Assembly: GCA_028456385.1 (NCBI GenBank)
Contig: JALNQF010000017.1
Span: 62,001 to 126,000 of the forward strand
Source of the DNA: Ophiosphaerella korrae
Lineage: Eukaryota > Ascomycota > Dothideomycetes > Pleosporales > Phaeosphaeriaceae
Reading direction: 5' to 3'
DNA: 64,000 nt
In this document: in pieces, positions 11,907 to 23,438 of the stretch
Numbering within the stretch: the stretch's first letter is position 1
How the letters are laid out: every line of letters begins with the position of its first letter
Position numbers and translations under genes: made by a program
The notes under the pieces: generated by a model
The model's input: only the letters and a program-made list of their open reading frames with translations
Databases searched by the model: none
What the model was told of the DNA's origin: nothing

Positions 11907-13101
11907 TGAAATATACCCCCGCCGCTCACAAACATACACAACCGACATGTCCATCTGGCGCTGGTGCTGCGTTTATTTTTTATGATTACGACGGAGGGCG
12001 GATTTTTTTTTAGGCGCTGTGCGGCTACGGGTTTTGGTGCATTGGGGTCAGCTCGCATGGGGCCATGCAATATTGTGCAGTTTACGCTCCTTTTTTTTTC
12101 TACTCCCCTCGTGTTCGTCCATTGGCGTAGAGCGGCTTATTTGCCTAAGAGCAAATAAGAGCAAAGACGAATGGCACTTTCTGATTGACAGGTGTGCCCA
12201 GCTTCCTTCTGACTGTCTCTTGCCTATCTGGTGCCCGGCCGAAATGGACATTAGGCTGCGACGCGGTGATTTGCTCACGCCCCGGAGCAGCGCAGGGGCG
12301 TCGGTTGGGCGCCGGCGATTGGTACCAGGGCATGCGCGACACCGTTGGTGCGCGGGAGGGCGCCCAATTAGAGGCCAGGCTGGGCGCCTTTGCCGTGCTG
12401 CGCGTGACGTAGAGAGGCAAGGATAGGCAAGGATGGCAGTCGGCTGGGATTACGCTGATGGAGGACGGAGATGCATGGTGTCTTGGCTGGGCCAATGAGG
12501 TGTCGCATGTGTATGTTACACTGCAATTTGTTGCTCCCTGCGAACCGTGGTTGAGATGGGTATTTGCATAATGTGTTTGGGGTGAGGGGGGGGGGATGGA
12601 GGGGATTCAGAGCAGGCTCGTACGCAGGTACTTGCGTGGTGCAGGGCACAGTCAAGAACCAGCAACTAGCCGTTCTTCTCCTCTCCTCCTTCTCCTCCTC
12701 CTCCTCCTCCTCCTCCTCTTCCTGTGTGTCAAGGAAACCGCATCCCCACAAATTCTCGTGTGTACTTTCTTGGAACCCTCGTAAGGGATCATCCCGGGCT
12801 GCAAATTAGCTGCAGCTAGCTGCAACGGTGCGCACGGATACCGCTTAGACGTCGCTTGAGCGGCCGCGTCGCTGACTGGCCCAGCACCAACACGACCCAA
12901 ATCGGCGGACAGGCCCATATGCGAGTGCCCTAATCCGACAAAGCGGATTCATCTAAAGCGCCGTGCTCCCTCGATACCCTGACCCGACCACCTTGCACAC
13001 ACCGGGCATCTCGTCTCGCAAGCTACGGCTTTTGTTTTCTTCCTTTTCGCGTTCCTGCCTCACCCATAGTCACTCGCTGTAATTAATCTTTCTTGTCCGC
13101 C
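11907..13101. other. Intergenic between Ras GEF and GH16 gene
   Basis: No coding region is supported over about 1.2 kb. It contains T-rich runs near 12000-12105, likely 3' UTR, and a (CTC)n microsatellite at about 12680-12722. The part proximal to 13101 should be the promoter of the GH16 gene. Confidence 0.6.
12680..12722. repeat. CTC trinucleotide microsatellite
   Basis: A pyrimidine-rich run with about ten consecutive CTC units and flanking CTT/CTC variants. It produces spurious Ser/Leu or Arg/Glu-rich reading frames on both strands. Confidence 0.85.
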
Positions 13102-14358
13102 ATGTTGCGTCTGTCCATCTGGCTGCTGGCCGCAGCCGCCGCCAGGCTTGGTGAGTTGCCGCATCCAGTCAGCTATGAAACACCAGAAACACCAGATAAC
13201 TAACGGTCTTGCCCCCAAGCCCACGCCGCCTGCGAATGTGGCTACTCGCTCAACAAGACAGGCGACGCCTCGCACGCCGTCTTCACAGAACTCCTCGAAA
13301 ACGACTTCCTGCATACCTCCTCCAAGCCCATTAATTTGCCCCAGTCCGGCTGGCGGCCACAGGTTTACAATGTCACGTCCAAGAATGCGAGGGGGCCGTT
13401 TGGCAAGAAGTTTGATCTTGGCAACATTGTCACGAATCCGCTCAAGGGGGCCGGGTGGGAGGGCGATGCGGAGCACGGGGGCGATGCTGGGCTGGAGCTG
13501 TGGGTAAGAGGGGATCATGGGGATGGGCATGTGAGCGGGTCCGAGATCGTGTCTGTTCGCAACGACGCTATTCTCGGGAGTTATCGTGTGGGCATGAAGT
13601 TGTCGAATTCGTCAGGGACGTGTGGCGCGTTTTTCTTCGTAAGAAATCCCCTCCCCATGATTACAACAATACCCCCAATGTGAGAACGCATGTGACTAAT
13701 TGTTTTCAATGCACAGTACTACAACAACTCGCAAGAAATCGACATGGAGTTCCTCTCGCACCAATTCAACGCCTCGCAAGGCACCGTCAACCTCGTTCTC
13801 CAGACCCCCGAGTCCGTCACCCACGGCTACGACGCATCAGGCACACCCGGCTTCCGTGTGCAGGCCCTCCCCTTCCGCCCCGACGAAAAGTTCCACGAGT
13901 ACAGATTCGACTGGACCAAGGACCGCGTTGCCTTCTATGTCGACGGCGCCTTCCTCTACCAAATGACGGAGAACGTCCCCAGCGAGGGCGGCGGCATCTT
14001 CTTCAATCACTGGTCCAACGGCGACCCACTGTGGAGCGCCGGCCCGCCTGCCAAAGACACAGTCATGACCATTTCCTACGTGAAGGCATACTTCAACTCG
14101 ACCAACCCCGCGCGCTCAAATGATGCGTATCGCGCCCGCTGTCCGACGTACGACCCTGCGAAAGTGTGTGCCATTCCAGCGCAGGTTACCGCGCCGGATC
14201 CCAGCATGGGAAAGGATGCAGCCAAGACATACTTCTTTTCGCTTGAGAAAGATATGACGCCGGGACAGACAGTGTATGCAAGTGCTGCGATGGGTACGCA
14301 TGTGCCTGCGCTGTCCCTGCTGCTCCCGCTGCTGCTCGCGTTGTGCGTGCTGACGTGA
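13102..14358 (+). CDS. GPI-type secreted glycoside hydrolase family 16
   Basis: Three exons (13102..13150, 13220..13638, 13717..14358; introns 69 and 78 bp) give 369 aa. Exon 1 plus the first codons of exon 2 encode a signal peptide ending in LAHA, before ACECGYSLN. The body is a concanavalin-like GH16 domain with the catalytic motif EIDMEF (consensus ExDxE) directly after the second intron, preceded by the cysteine-bearing GTCGAFFFYYNNSQ. HEYRFDWTKDRVAFYVDG and GGGIFFNHWSNGDPLWSAGPP are typical later strands. The C-terminus is a hydrophobic Leu-rich tail (LSLLLPLLLALCVLT), consistent with GPI-anchor processing. Likely role: hydrolysis or transfer of cell-wall beta-glucan at the cell surface. 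Substrate is inferred from family only. Confidence 0.9.
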
Positions 14359-15648
14359 CGTGGTAGTCCCGCTGCACGACGCTGTTGTTCAATACTTTGC
14401 GCAGCGCCGCATGCCTTTCTCGCCATCTGTTTCGAGCACTTGATCAATCATTGGTTCCTACACACCAACACACTTTCTGTCCCCTTTACTGCCTTTTCCC
14501 CCGCTGCTGGATCCCCCGTTTCTCTCCAATATACCACTTTATCATCACGCTGCGTTGCGCCGCCGCCTTCTTGTACATACCTTACCACCTGCAATCGATG
14601 CGTCGATCGCCTTTCGCTTCGTTATCCAGCAAGCGAAAACTCGCGTCCTTTACCCAGTTTTTTTCTTTTTCTTTTACGGCCGCTGCTTTTCGTTTTTTTG
14701 GCGTTGGACAACAAGACGGAACCGGGATAGGCCTAGTCATTTTAGGGGGGCGGGGGGGGGGCGCCCACGAGATCAAAAATTATTCATACCGATCAAAACA
14801 ATGGAAAAATAATTCACTACGGTCTGTGCTTTGCGCCCATGTGATGTTGGTGGTGGTGGCAGATGCCGTGCACACGCGGGATTGAGATCGCCCGGATGAC
14901 TGCCCCGGGTCCAATGCAGGTACCGCGTTTGCTGACAAGCCCAGCAATAACCAGATCTACGCGGGTCTAGCAAGTTGTACCTTAACTAATACCGCATGCC
15001 GCAGTTGCTAAATAACACCTCAGCGCAGTTAGCTAACTAGCGCCCCCCTCTTGCTTTCCTGCCTAACTGACACATCTCAGCATTCGTGAAAGCGGGCCCT
15101 TTTGCCCGCGCGCCACGTATAAAGGCGCTATTGATTTCGCTCGGCGTAAGATGGGCGAGTCGTGGTGCTATTTTGGGGGAAGGGTGTGCTGACGATTGGG
15201 AAGGGGAGGGGATGCGGGTCTAGGGGCGAGGTGAGATGGGTGAGACATAGGTGATAAGGATATATAGTATGGTGTGGTGTGGTGTGGTAAGGTGTTGGGG
15301 GGGGGGAGGGGAGGGGAGGGATGGAGATAAGCTTTGTGGCGGAGCTAGTGCCAGTGTGGTTAGTGGGTGAGGGACAAGGCGGGGATTAGGTTTAGGATAA
15401 GGGTGAGAGTTTGTTGTGTTTGTGGCGGAAGGGCTCTTCGATGTGGAGGATATGCAATCGCGGCAGGAACGACTTCTTGTTGCTTCCTCCTCTTCCTCTT
15501 CCTCTTCCTCCCTGCTTCTCGCCACGGCACGCTCTCTCCTTGGTCCGAGTGGAGCTGCCGTGCTCGATGCAGGACTGGTTTGCTGGGTGTGAGAGGACTC
15601 TTGTCCGTCATATTCAACCAGGTGGAGCGTAAAGTCGCAACTGCGACA
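14359..15648. other. Intergenic with G-rich tracts
   Basis: No gene is supported. There are G-rich tracts near 14743-14762 and 15296-15322; the latter has several G3+ runs separated by single A residues and could form a G-quadruplex. GGTGT repeats lie at about 15264-15288. The region near 15648 should be the promoter of the following secreted-protein gene. Confidence 0.55.
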
Positions 15649-16417
15649 ATGCGCATCTCATTCCTCGTCGGCCTATCCGCCTCTGCAACAGCGCGTCTGG
15701 TCACGCGCGGTGTGCACGACGCCGGGGTATCGGCTGAGATGGAGTAAGTGCTTCTTGCCTGCTGACGAGCTGTGTTGATTGTGTAGGTTGGAGAGTGGCG
15801 GTGAGGCGATTCTTAGGCGGGCAGATGGAGTGCCTGTGGTTCCTATTGCTCCAGTGGGTCCGGCTGCTCCAGCAAATCTAGCAGCTCCCATAGCGCCACC
15901 AGCTGCGCCTCCCGTTGCGCCTCCAGTTGTTCCAGGCCATCCCGTTGGCGTCCCGGCTCCAGTCGTTCCAGCTGCTCCTGTTGATCCGGCAGCCCCTGTG
16001 CCGATCGTGCCGATCTTACCTCCTCCACCGGCAAACCCAGTCGCCCCTCCAGCAAATCCAGGTGCTCCAGCTCCTATCAGTCCTGTAGTACCCCCTACGA
16101 GTGGCCCAGCCAAACCTGTCGTTACTTCAAATCTTCTCGCCTTGCCCGGCATCACCGAAGAAGAGGTTACCACCCAATGGGTCGAGACATGGATCGGAGG
16201 CACATCGCAGACCTGGGTGCCAAAGACGATAGTATACCACTATGAGCCCATGCCAACTGCGCCGCTGCCAGGCAAGGGAGCTATCGGTATGGGCACGCTG
16301 ACGGGTGATACCGGAAAGACGCAGACTGTCATGGGCGTGGCGCCGTCGCAGTCTGTGCAGTTGATTCAGGGAATCGCTGCTGCTGTAGGGGCTGGAATCG
16401 TGGGATTGGTGGTTTGA
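15649..16417 (+). CDS. Secreted Pro/Ala/Val-rich low-complexity protein
   Basis: Two exons (15649..15743, 15787..16417; 43 bp intron) give 241 aa. The N-terminus MRISFLVGLSASATA is a plausible signal peptide followed by RLVTRG, possibly a dibasic-type processing region. Residues about 50-140 are a degenerate PAAP/VAPP/PVVP repeat. A conserved-looking segment follows with TWVPKTIVYHYEPMP and GKGAIGMGTLTGDTG. The last 20 residues are hydrophobic (IAAAVGAGIVGLVV), compatible with GPI attachment. I do not recognise a named family. A cell-wall or surface protein is inferred from composition and termini. The antisense frame reads like Gly-Ala-rich collagen but is an artefact of the repeat. Confidence 0.75.
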
Positions 16418-17508
16418 GGAATGAAGTGGGGTTTCACATGAAAGATGGCAGAAGAGAAGAAAGACAGGACAGATAAGAACCGGCGAGAGTCTGATTACCG
16501 GGTATGCATCTTTCGAGGACCGTGAAGTAATTGCCAGGGAAGGATGTCGCAACATGAAATCATGTTTACGAACGGTATGAATGTATGAATAGATGTAAAA
16601 ACAATGACGATGAATTACGATTAATTGACTTTCAACAAGAACCAAGCTATTTTTGAAAAATAGAAAAGTATCAACAGCTTGATTGGATAAAAACTGAGTC
16701 TTGATTCTGTCAATCAAAACTTGTTGTTTGTGCACATGGCACCTCACAAGGAGATCTCTCGGGATTAACGTCGAGTCACACCACTGCGTAGCACTGGGGC
16801 GGTGAAGATTGTTTCGTTGGGAGAGTCCACGTCCCAGCTCTCAACTACGCATTGGATGCTGTGCGACCACTCTTTCTGGCTATGCCAACTAGAAGAATCG
16901 GTAAATGATTTCGAATGCGGTGGGAAGATGCCGTCGATGGAGACGCAAAGCACACGCTCCTGAAGAGGTACTAAGAGGTTTCCGAAGCTGTGTCCGATCA
17001 ATCTGTTGCGCAACAAGCTGATGAGCGGGTGTCCAAGGCTCCACAGAAGTCTTATCTTCGGGACCAACGAGAATAAAACCTTTTGCAGCTTGCGAAAACA
17101 TGGTGTGATGCATGGAGACATATGACGCTACTTTACACCCGCTTATCAGCCCATCGGACCGGATCGGGCTAGTGACGTAGCCGCAGCCACAACAACGTGA
17201 TGTATCGCGTGAAGCTCCGATCAAGAGGTATACATGGTTCGACCTTATAGGAATTTGTCGATATATAAGACTCTGATGAGGCTCTGCTGGAGGATATCAT
17301 CACAGAACAAAGCAATCAACATCACTACCCGACACTCAAGTACATTACCCGATTGAGATTGAACGACACATTGGGTTATCAATTCAAGATACACCACACA
17401 AGCAAACGCCACATCTTTTGTCGATATATTTGGGCCTTTGATACCCAAATCCAACACCAGAACATCCAACAATATCAACAAGCAAGAGAAACCACCAAAG
17501 CAGTAGAA
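16418..17508. other. Intergenic with unassigned minus-strand frames
   Basis: Two overlapping minus-strand frames (16765..17121 and 16889..17224) of 118 and 111 aa lie here. One contains KGFILVGPEDKTSVEPWTPA, which looks protein-like. I cannot join the frames with a credible intron or assign a family, so I do not call a gene. The right part is the promoter and 5' leader of the next gene. Confidence 0.4.
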
Positions 17509-18306
17509 ATGGCCACAGCCTACTACTACGCGGCGCACTTCAATACGCCCACCCACCCATTCGGCACCTCAACCCACGCCCTGGACCTCCCAGTCCCGTC
17601 GGTCAAATCCCAACGACAAGAAGCCAAACCATCTCCAACCACACCTCGCATCCTCTCGACAAACGGCACAATCCACCCCCAACAAACATCTCCCTTCTTC
17701 CGCCTCCCCCCCGAACTACGCAACCAAATCTACGAAGAGCTCTTATGCCCCGAAACTGTCCCCCTAGCCACCCTCGCCAGCCCAACCCACCACCCAACCA
17801 CACCCCCGCTGTACCCAGCCATCCTCTCAACCTGCCGCAGAGCCCACGACGAAGCCACAGACCTCCTCTACTCAACCACCACCTTCCACGCCCACCCCGC
17901 CCTCCTCACTTCCCTCCCCCACTACGCCACCCCCGCCTCTCCCATTCTATCCACCAGCATGCTCGCCAAAATCCACCGCTGGACACTCACCCTGCGCCTC
18001 GACACCGACCCGCAATTCAGCATGGCGCAAGCAACAGCCGCATTTTCCGGCGCGGACTTCGTCGAGATCCGCGTGTGGCAGGCGCAGTTTGGGTGCTGTG
18101 ATGCCGCGGCTGTGTTGAGGTTGTTTCTGGGGGTGAGGGGTGTGCGCGTTGCGAGGGTTGTGGGGTGTGCGAATGCCGAGTTGGCGAGGTGGGTGGAGGG
18201 GCGGATGATGGCGCCGCGGGAGGAGGAGAAGAAGAAGAAGGAGAAGATGGGGGTGGATGGGGAGTGGTTTGCTAAGGGGAATGTGTGGCGGTATGGGGAG
18301 CGGTGA
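17509..18306 (+). CDS. 2EXR/F-box-like domain protein
   Basis: Single exon, 265 aa. The core FFRLPPELRNQIYEELL at about residue 63-80 is the hallmark of the fungal 2EXR-like family, which resembles a degenerate F-box: leucine-proline, then an RNxIY motif. Downstream ILSTCRRAHDEATDLLYSTTTFH also fits the family. The N-terminus is Pro/Thr/Ser-rich. The C-terminal part has a lysine/glutamate run encoded by GAG/AAG repeats. I chose ATG 17509 rather than an upstream in-frame codon (17353) because the upstream extension has no family-like content. These proteins are usually uncharacterised. A substrate-adaptor role is only a family-level guess. Confidence 0.75.
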   Translation: MATAYYYAAHFNTPTHPFGTSTHALDLPVPSVKSQRQEAKPSPTTPRILSTNGTIHPQQTSPFFRLPPELRNQIYEELLCPETVPLATLASPTHHPTTPPLYPAILSTCRRAHDEATDLLYSTTTFHAHPALLTSLPHYATPASPILSTSMLAKIHRWTLTLRLDTDPQFSMAQATAAFSGADFVEIRVWQAQFGCCDAAAVLRLFLGVRGVRVARVVGCANAELARWVEGRMMAPREEEKKKKEKMGVDGEWFAKGNVWRYGER

Positions 18307-19129
18307 GGGTGGGGTTTGATGGGTGTGTAAGGACGGGTTTGAAATTGGGGGGAGGAGGAGGAGGAGGAGGAGGGGGGGGGGGAGGGGATTGTGTATAGTT
18401 GCAGGCATTTATTTAATTTTCACGGGACTGGGGCGTGATAGATGGCCCTGAATGGGCTGATCAATTTAAATCACTGTTTAATGGTTTTTTTGCCAATGGC
18501 TGTTTGAATGCTCGTATTTTTTTATTTAATTTTTTGGTGGTTGTTTCGTCAAAGTCCCTCGTGAATTATGCAAGTTTTGGGAATAAATCCACATATCATC
18601 CCATTTCTTTCTTCCTACCGATGGGAAATACCTAAATTCTTCGCGTCCCAAATGTTTCCTAGTCTTAGTATGACTTCGTACACTTTTTCTAATCTCGTCT
18701 TCTGAAAAACTACCACCGTTGATTTCTTCACTATATCTATTCTCGCGATATATTGGAGTATAGGAGAGAAATGCCCTCGGCTGCAAAGTACTCTAGCCCG
18801 ACAGGTTCGTCTGTGAGATGCACATGGAAGTCGCTCCGCGCGATTAGATCCAGATGCTATTCCATACCATATGCGCTAACTACATGCACAGTCCGAACAC
18901 GATGCGTGCAGGCCATTAAGTGATAAATATGTCAATCCCTGCGTGACGCAAATCCCGCCGTGCCGCAAGAGGTAAGTAGTACTCCGACTTCCAAGGACAA
19001 TATTTCCGCGTCTTCGGAATTTGCTGGCGACCCTGTAGTTAACTCCTTTTTCCTAGTTTTGAGAGCTTTCAAATCATAGTCAGCATCACTTGTGTGGGTT
19101 TGAGCTTATTGTTTTAACTATATAATCAC
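18307..19129. other. Intergenic
   Basis: No gene is seen. A (GGA)n run followed by a G homopolymer lies at about 18348-18382 in the presumed 3' UTR of the 2EXR-like gene. From about 18400 the sequence becomes AT-richer, marking the transition to the accessory region. Confidence 0.55.
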
Positions 19130-21700
19130 TCAGATCCAATCCAATCCTACCCCAACCTGAACTGTACCTATGGCTAGCGCCTGAAGTGCAAGAATATACG
19201 AGGCAACAGCGAACCCGTCCTGGATGCTCTTCTTGCTCGCCGCCCATATGATGCCAAATGCTAGACTGAGCAGAACCGCAACCATGCCACAAAGACATAG
19301 TCTGGACATATCAAAAGACTCGTGAAAATAAAGTCCCCAAGCAGTAAAATTATCAGGTGCGGAACCATAACGCGGTCGCCCATATTTGCGTTTTGGAATC
19401 TGGTGCAAGCAATATGTGCTGTCCCGACAGTGAGCACTGTTGGAAAATCGATGCATAAAGTATCTGTTGCCGATAGGTGGGATGCGGCCTGGAACGCGCT
19501 CGTGGAAGTCATAGTGAGTTTCTTTAGGAGGCGGTATTTGATCGAGCTGGAGCTGGTCGATCTCTTGGTTTTGGCGGAGTGCAAACTGTGTTTTCGTTAG
19601 TTCCATGCTGCGTTATTTACAAATGTCGTGGCGGAGATACGAAGAGCCGCTCACCTTTACAAAAGAAATACGCTGGATGGTTTTCAAGCTGGCGAACCGA
19701 CGAGCCCAGCATTTCCTACTTCTGAGCAGGCTCTGGAAGGAGTCAAAAAGCTCTCTGTCAGATCTTATCTGGGACACGTTCAACTCATCCCAGGTGGTCA
19801 GCCAGCCTGATTCATCTGAGCACAACAGCATGTAGTCATTTTGAGAGTTTGTTGATGGCTGTTGGTGCTGCTTAGCTGTGGTTTGAGTGGATCCTGAAAG
19901 ATTGCTTAGCTGGTAGCCAACTGTTGGCACTGCGCTGACCGATTGCTCGGTTTGTTGTCCATCTTGAGTCATATCGCATGAGCTGGCTTGATCAGGAATT
20001 CCAGTGGGTGTTGACGTAGACGGATGAGTTGTGCTTTGCCTAGATGCATAGTGGAAGAATGCTGTCGCTGTTTTGATTAGAGAGACAACCGTATTACGAA
20101 GCATGAGATACAAATGGATCAGCCTAAAGAACTCGGAATCGGTGGGGCGCATTATAATTTGGGATTGGACTCCATTCGCCTGCAAGAAATCAGCGAGTTT
20201 GGTGACAGAGCCAGGAACGGTCTCGACAAATTCGTCGTAATCCTGATGACCACAACTCTTTTTAGCAGGTTAGCGGTCAAATATAACTCCCTAGATTCAA
20301 AGGGTGACCTACACAGGTCCAAAGAAGCCAATATGCTGTCGCGGTTGCACTCTTGTTTATATTAGTCGGCCGAGTTCCGGTATCGGTCGAATCTTCCAGG
20401 GGAAAGACGGAGTTACTGGAGCTCGTTCTTAGCTGATTGTATGCTCCTGAATCAACCTTGAACTTCCTAACTTCATCCGGGATGGATGACGTGTCCAGGT
20501 GAGTTGACGAAAGTCTCTCCCTGGGCTTCTGAATACTCATCTGCAAATAGTCGTTAGATACTTTGCGGATTGATTGATCACTGATATGGCTACCAATTCT
20601 CATGATCTGATCTCCGTATCCACGATTCTTGCCATAGGCCTTCATTTGACTGTTTGATATCAGAAGTTGCACGGTCTCGTTGCCTTCACCGTGATTGTTG
20701 ATGACTTTTATGTTCTCTTTCAAGTGCTGATCTGCTCGGAGGCAAATTTCTCTGCATTTGCGGGCAGTTGTCCATTCTTCGCGCAACCCTGCAAGATATC
20801 TTGTATCCTCTTGTGTCATTATTGCGCTCGAGTTGGACATCATTCGATCTAGGATGTCCTGTATGTGGTTTTCCAATCTCGCAGCTGTTTGTTCCATAGT
20901 GACTCTGCATTCTTCTATGCCATTGCTCGTGATCCTCTCAGGAATGTCGTCTGAAACTTGAGGAAAATCCTTCGCTAATGAAGGCTGGAGCTGATTAATC
21001 ACTTTGGAGAATTGACCGCAGATTAGGAGGTATTTTTGCGTGCTTGAGCATTCTTCCTTTATATTCTGAAGCTCTGTTGTTACCGAGCCTGACGTTGTGC
21101 GCTCCACCAAAGATTTGAGCTTTTCGTCGATGGTTTCCAGTTGCGCCTTGAGGTTGTTGGTTGCAGTCTTGATAAGGTCTCTGTAGTCTCCATGGTACTC
21201 CAGAGCAACCGAGGACTTGCGACTAGAGTACGAAGATTAGCAAGAGTTAACAGGTGATGTTGGGTGTAGACCTATATAACTTACAGCTGTATATCCGTGA
21301 GTGCGATATTAATCGTCGACTTGTATGCTGCTAGTGAGCTCTTGAAATCGTCGATGTTGCCCCCCATGTACCTTAGCTTGGCCCAGTCCCGGAAACTCTG
21401 TCGGTCGCCCCCAGATCGTGAGCAACACCTTTGGAGCTCTTGTAAGAACTCGTTGCAAGCGCTGCCACATCGTTGCAGAGGTGAACTAAGTGCGGGGAAA
21501 TCTACGCCTGTGTGTGACCCTATCGTATCACTTAACGATTCTAGAACGCTGATGAGTGCTCCTAGCTCTTCAATGAGATCGCGCACTCGTTTGGGCTGGG
21601 TTTTGAAGCTCTGTATCGTTGTGTGGAGCGTGAGACATGATTTGTGGGCAAATATAGCTAGTGTCAAGATACTAGAAGCAAGGTTTATAGGGTCGGCCAT
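19130..21700 (-). CDS. HeLo-like N-terminal domain fused to a membrane module
   Basis: Four exons (21285..21700, 20313..21222, 19655..20257, 19130..19585) with introns of 62, 55 and 69 bp give 794 aa. All phases agree and no stop interrupts it. Residues 1-140 (MADPINLASSILTLAIFAHK..) match the fungal HeLo-like/PigL N-terminal domain found on NLR-type and incompatibility proteins. Coiled-coil sequence follows. Around residue 280 is the module SNSQMKAYGKNRGYGDQIMR, usually seen at the end of such proteins. Exon 3 starts SCGHQDYDEFVETVPGS and passes through TDSEFFRLIHLYLMLRNT. The last exon has IPPIGNRYFMHRF, WGLYFHESFD and two membrane helices (LCGMVAVLLSLAFGIIWAA and a C-terminal one). This second half is a common fungal family with a two-helix C-terminus. 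Function is unknown. Membrane-linked allorecognition or cell-death signalling is inference. Two adjacent genes remain possible if the 20258..20312 intron is wrong. Confidence 0.75.
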
Positions 21701-23438
21701 CGCAATAATGCTTGTCTTCGTAGAGTTAATATATTGGATGAATAGTTACGGGACTGAAGTTAGGTTAAGTATGTTCTCGATCGAGTGCATCGCCTCATAA
21801 GGTGAGGGAACTGCACTACCAATCGGTAAACGCTGCCAGTGGGATAAGCGCTACTAGCTGGTTGAAGATAGCTGGCGGTTACCTTCATATTTTTAGGATG
21901 CTTTCTTTAATGTTCGCCTCAATTGCATTCTTATCACACTAGGCGCGCGGTTCGCGCTAAAACCCTGCCTGGTGTCAGGGGACCGCACATAATTAATGGA
22001 CTTTTGATACAGACGACAATTTATCATAGAACACTGAGCGAACTAAACACTTGTCTGTTCATACTTCGTTGTCGGAGCCAATTTCCATGTAGTGGTTGCT
22101 ACCTCCTTGTGTTGGCCATGTGATGTGTCCAATCGCTTCGAGCGCTTTGCAGGTAAGCGTTATGTGTCTCTGCGGCTATTGGCTGCCACCGCCTTATATT
22201 ATTTGTGGTATCGTGTTCTCCTGTTCTAATTGGTTAACATCATTGCTAGTGTTAGTCTTGCGTCCTCGTCTAATCTGCAACTAGTTCCTGGCAGTTAGTA
22301 GCAACTGCGTCAATGTGACCGCCTAGTTTATCCTATTCCTGCAGACTATAACAGCTAATATCCCTAGCAGGATATTCCTTTCCAGGGCCTCTGTAATAGA
22401 GTAGTAGTAAGGTCGCATGTTGTACGCGGCCTTCACCTTCGCCTTCTCTTCCTTCTTAGTTAGATACTAGCAGCTCCACACTTTGTGCTTGCCTTAGCGG
22501 GTAGCATGTTTCCTGGTTGCAGTCCGGTCCAGCTTTAACAAGCAGGCTCAGCTCTTGTGTTCTTGCGCACAGTAGCCACATGCGGTTGTTGCTAGTGGTT
22601 GTCTTGATGCAAAGGTTACTGCTTTTGAGCTAGTTTAGAGAGAGGACCTTAATTTATCTCAAATACGATACCTATTAGAAAATAGCCCGCTCCAAGGCGC
22701 ATAGAATCGAGCGATGCGCGAAGTAATGGAGTAACGTAGATTAATCGTGTAAGATCTTTGGCCTTCAGAGCGGCTGCGCACGGAACAGTTTGATTAAATC
22801 CATGACGCGGTTGCCACCTCTTTCGGACAGGCGATGGTTGAGGCGCCACGAGGCGCCACGAGGCGTCTTGGAAACTAATCTCATTGTCGTCGTTCATGCA
22901 TAGAAACATTGTCAGTTCCAAAGCCGAATCTAGCGAGTAAAAACTGCCGCACCGAGGCCGGTGCTAACAAGCTCCACCGCAAAGAAGCCGTTGCTACTTG
23001 TCAGTTTTGTTCTATGTATCGCTGGACTGAACAATGCTTGGAGCCCTAGGCAGGGTGAGTGACCAGCGTGGGGATTGCATCGTGTGAGGCTATGCTTGTG
23101 ATTGGAGAAAATGGGTAGTTGGTTCGACTTAGCGTTGACGCCGTTTCCGCAGTGTTCCGCTTAATGGTGAAAAATACGATTGCTGTTGGTGTTTGGGCAG
23201 GCGTGCGAGCAGCTCCGGAACTTTGCACTGAGAAGAATCTCAGTGAGGGCCCCTGGGCATGTATCTAAATACGCAGAGGCGAGCATCGCACGGTCGAGCT
23301 TGTGCAGGGACATTATGAGCGTTGCGACGGGGGTTCATTGTGCATATAAAAGCGCGATCATGCCGGGAAGATGATTTCTACAGTATCTAGATTGTTTCCT
23401 TCGCCCTTTTCGTGACAATTTTTCTCGCAGTCGACATC
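21701..23438. other. Intergenic with possible transposon debris
   Basis: No intact gene. Minus-strand reading of 22260-22640 gives cysteine-containing fragments broken by several stops, suggesting an old decayed element, but no family can be named. A short direct repeat of AGGCGCCACG occurs twice at about 22840-22860. The final part should contain the promoter of the aminopeptidase gene. Confidence 0.45.

Noticed and set aside
15673..16203. Minus-strand Gly/Ala/Thr-rich 176 aa frame resembling collagen
   Set aside because: It is the antisense of the PAAP-repeat gene; the repeat guarantees an open Gly-rich frame on the other strand. The sense gene has a signal peptide and a valid intron.
16765..17224. 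Overlapping minus-strand frames of 118 and 111 aa, one with KGFILVGPEDKTSVEPWTPA
   Set aside because: Protein-like stretch noted, but no intron joins the frames and no family is recognised, so no gene is called.
22260..22640. Cys-containing minus-strand fragments possibly from a transposon
   Set aside because: Several stops and no nameable family; recorded only as possible debris.
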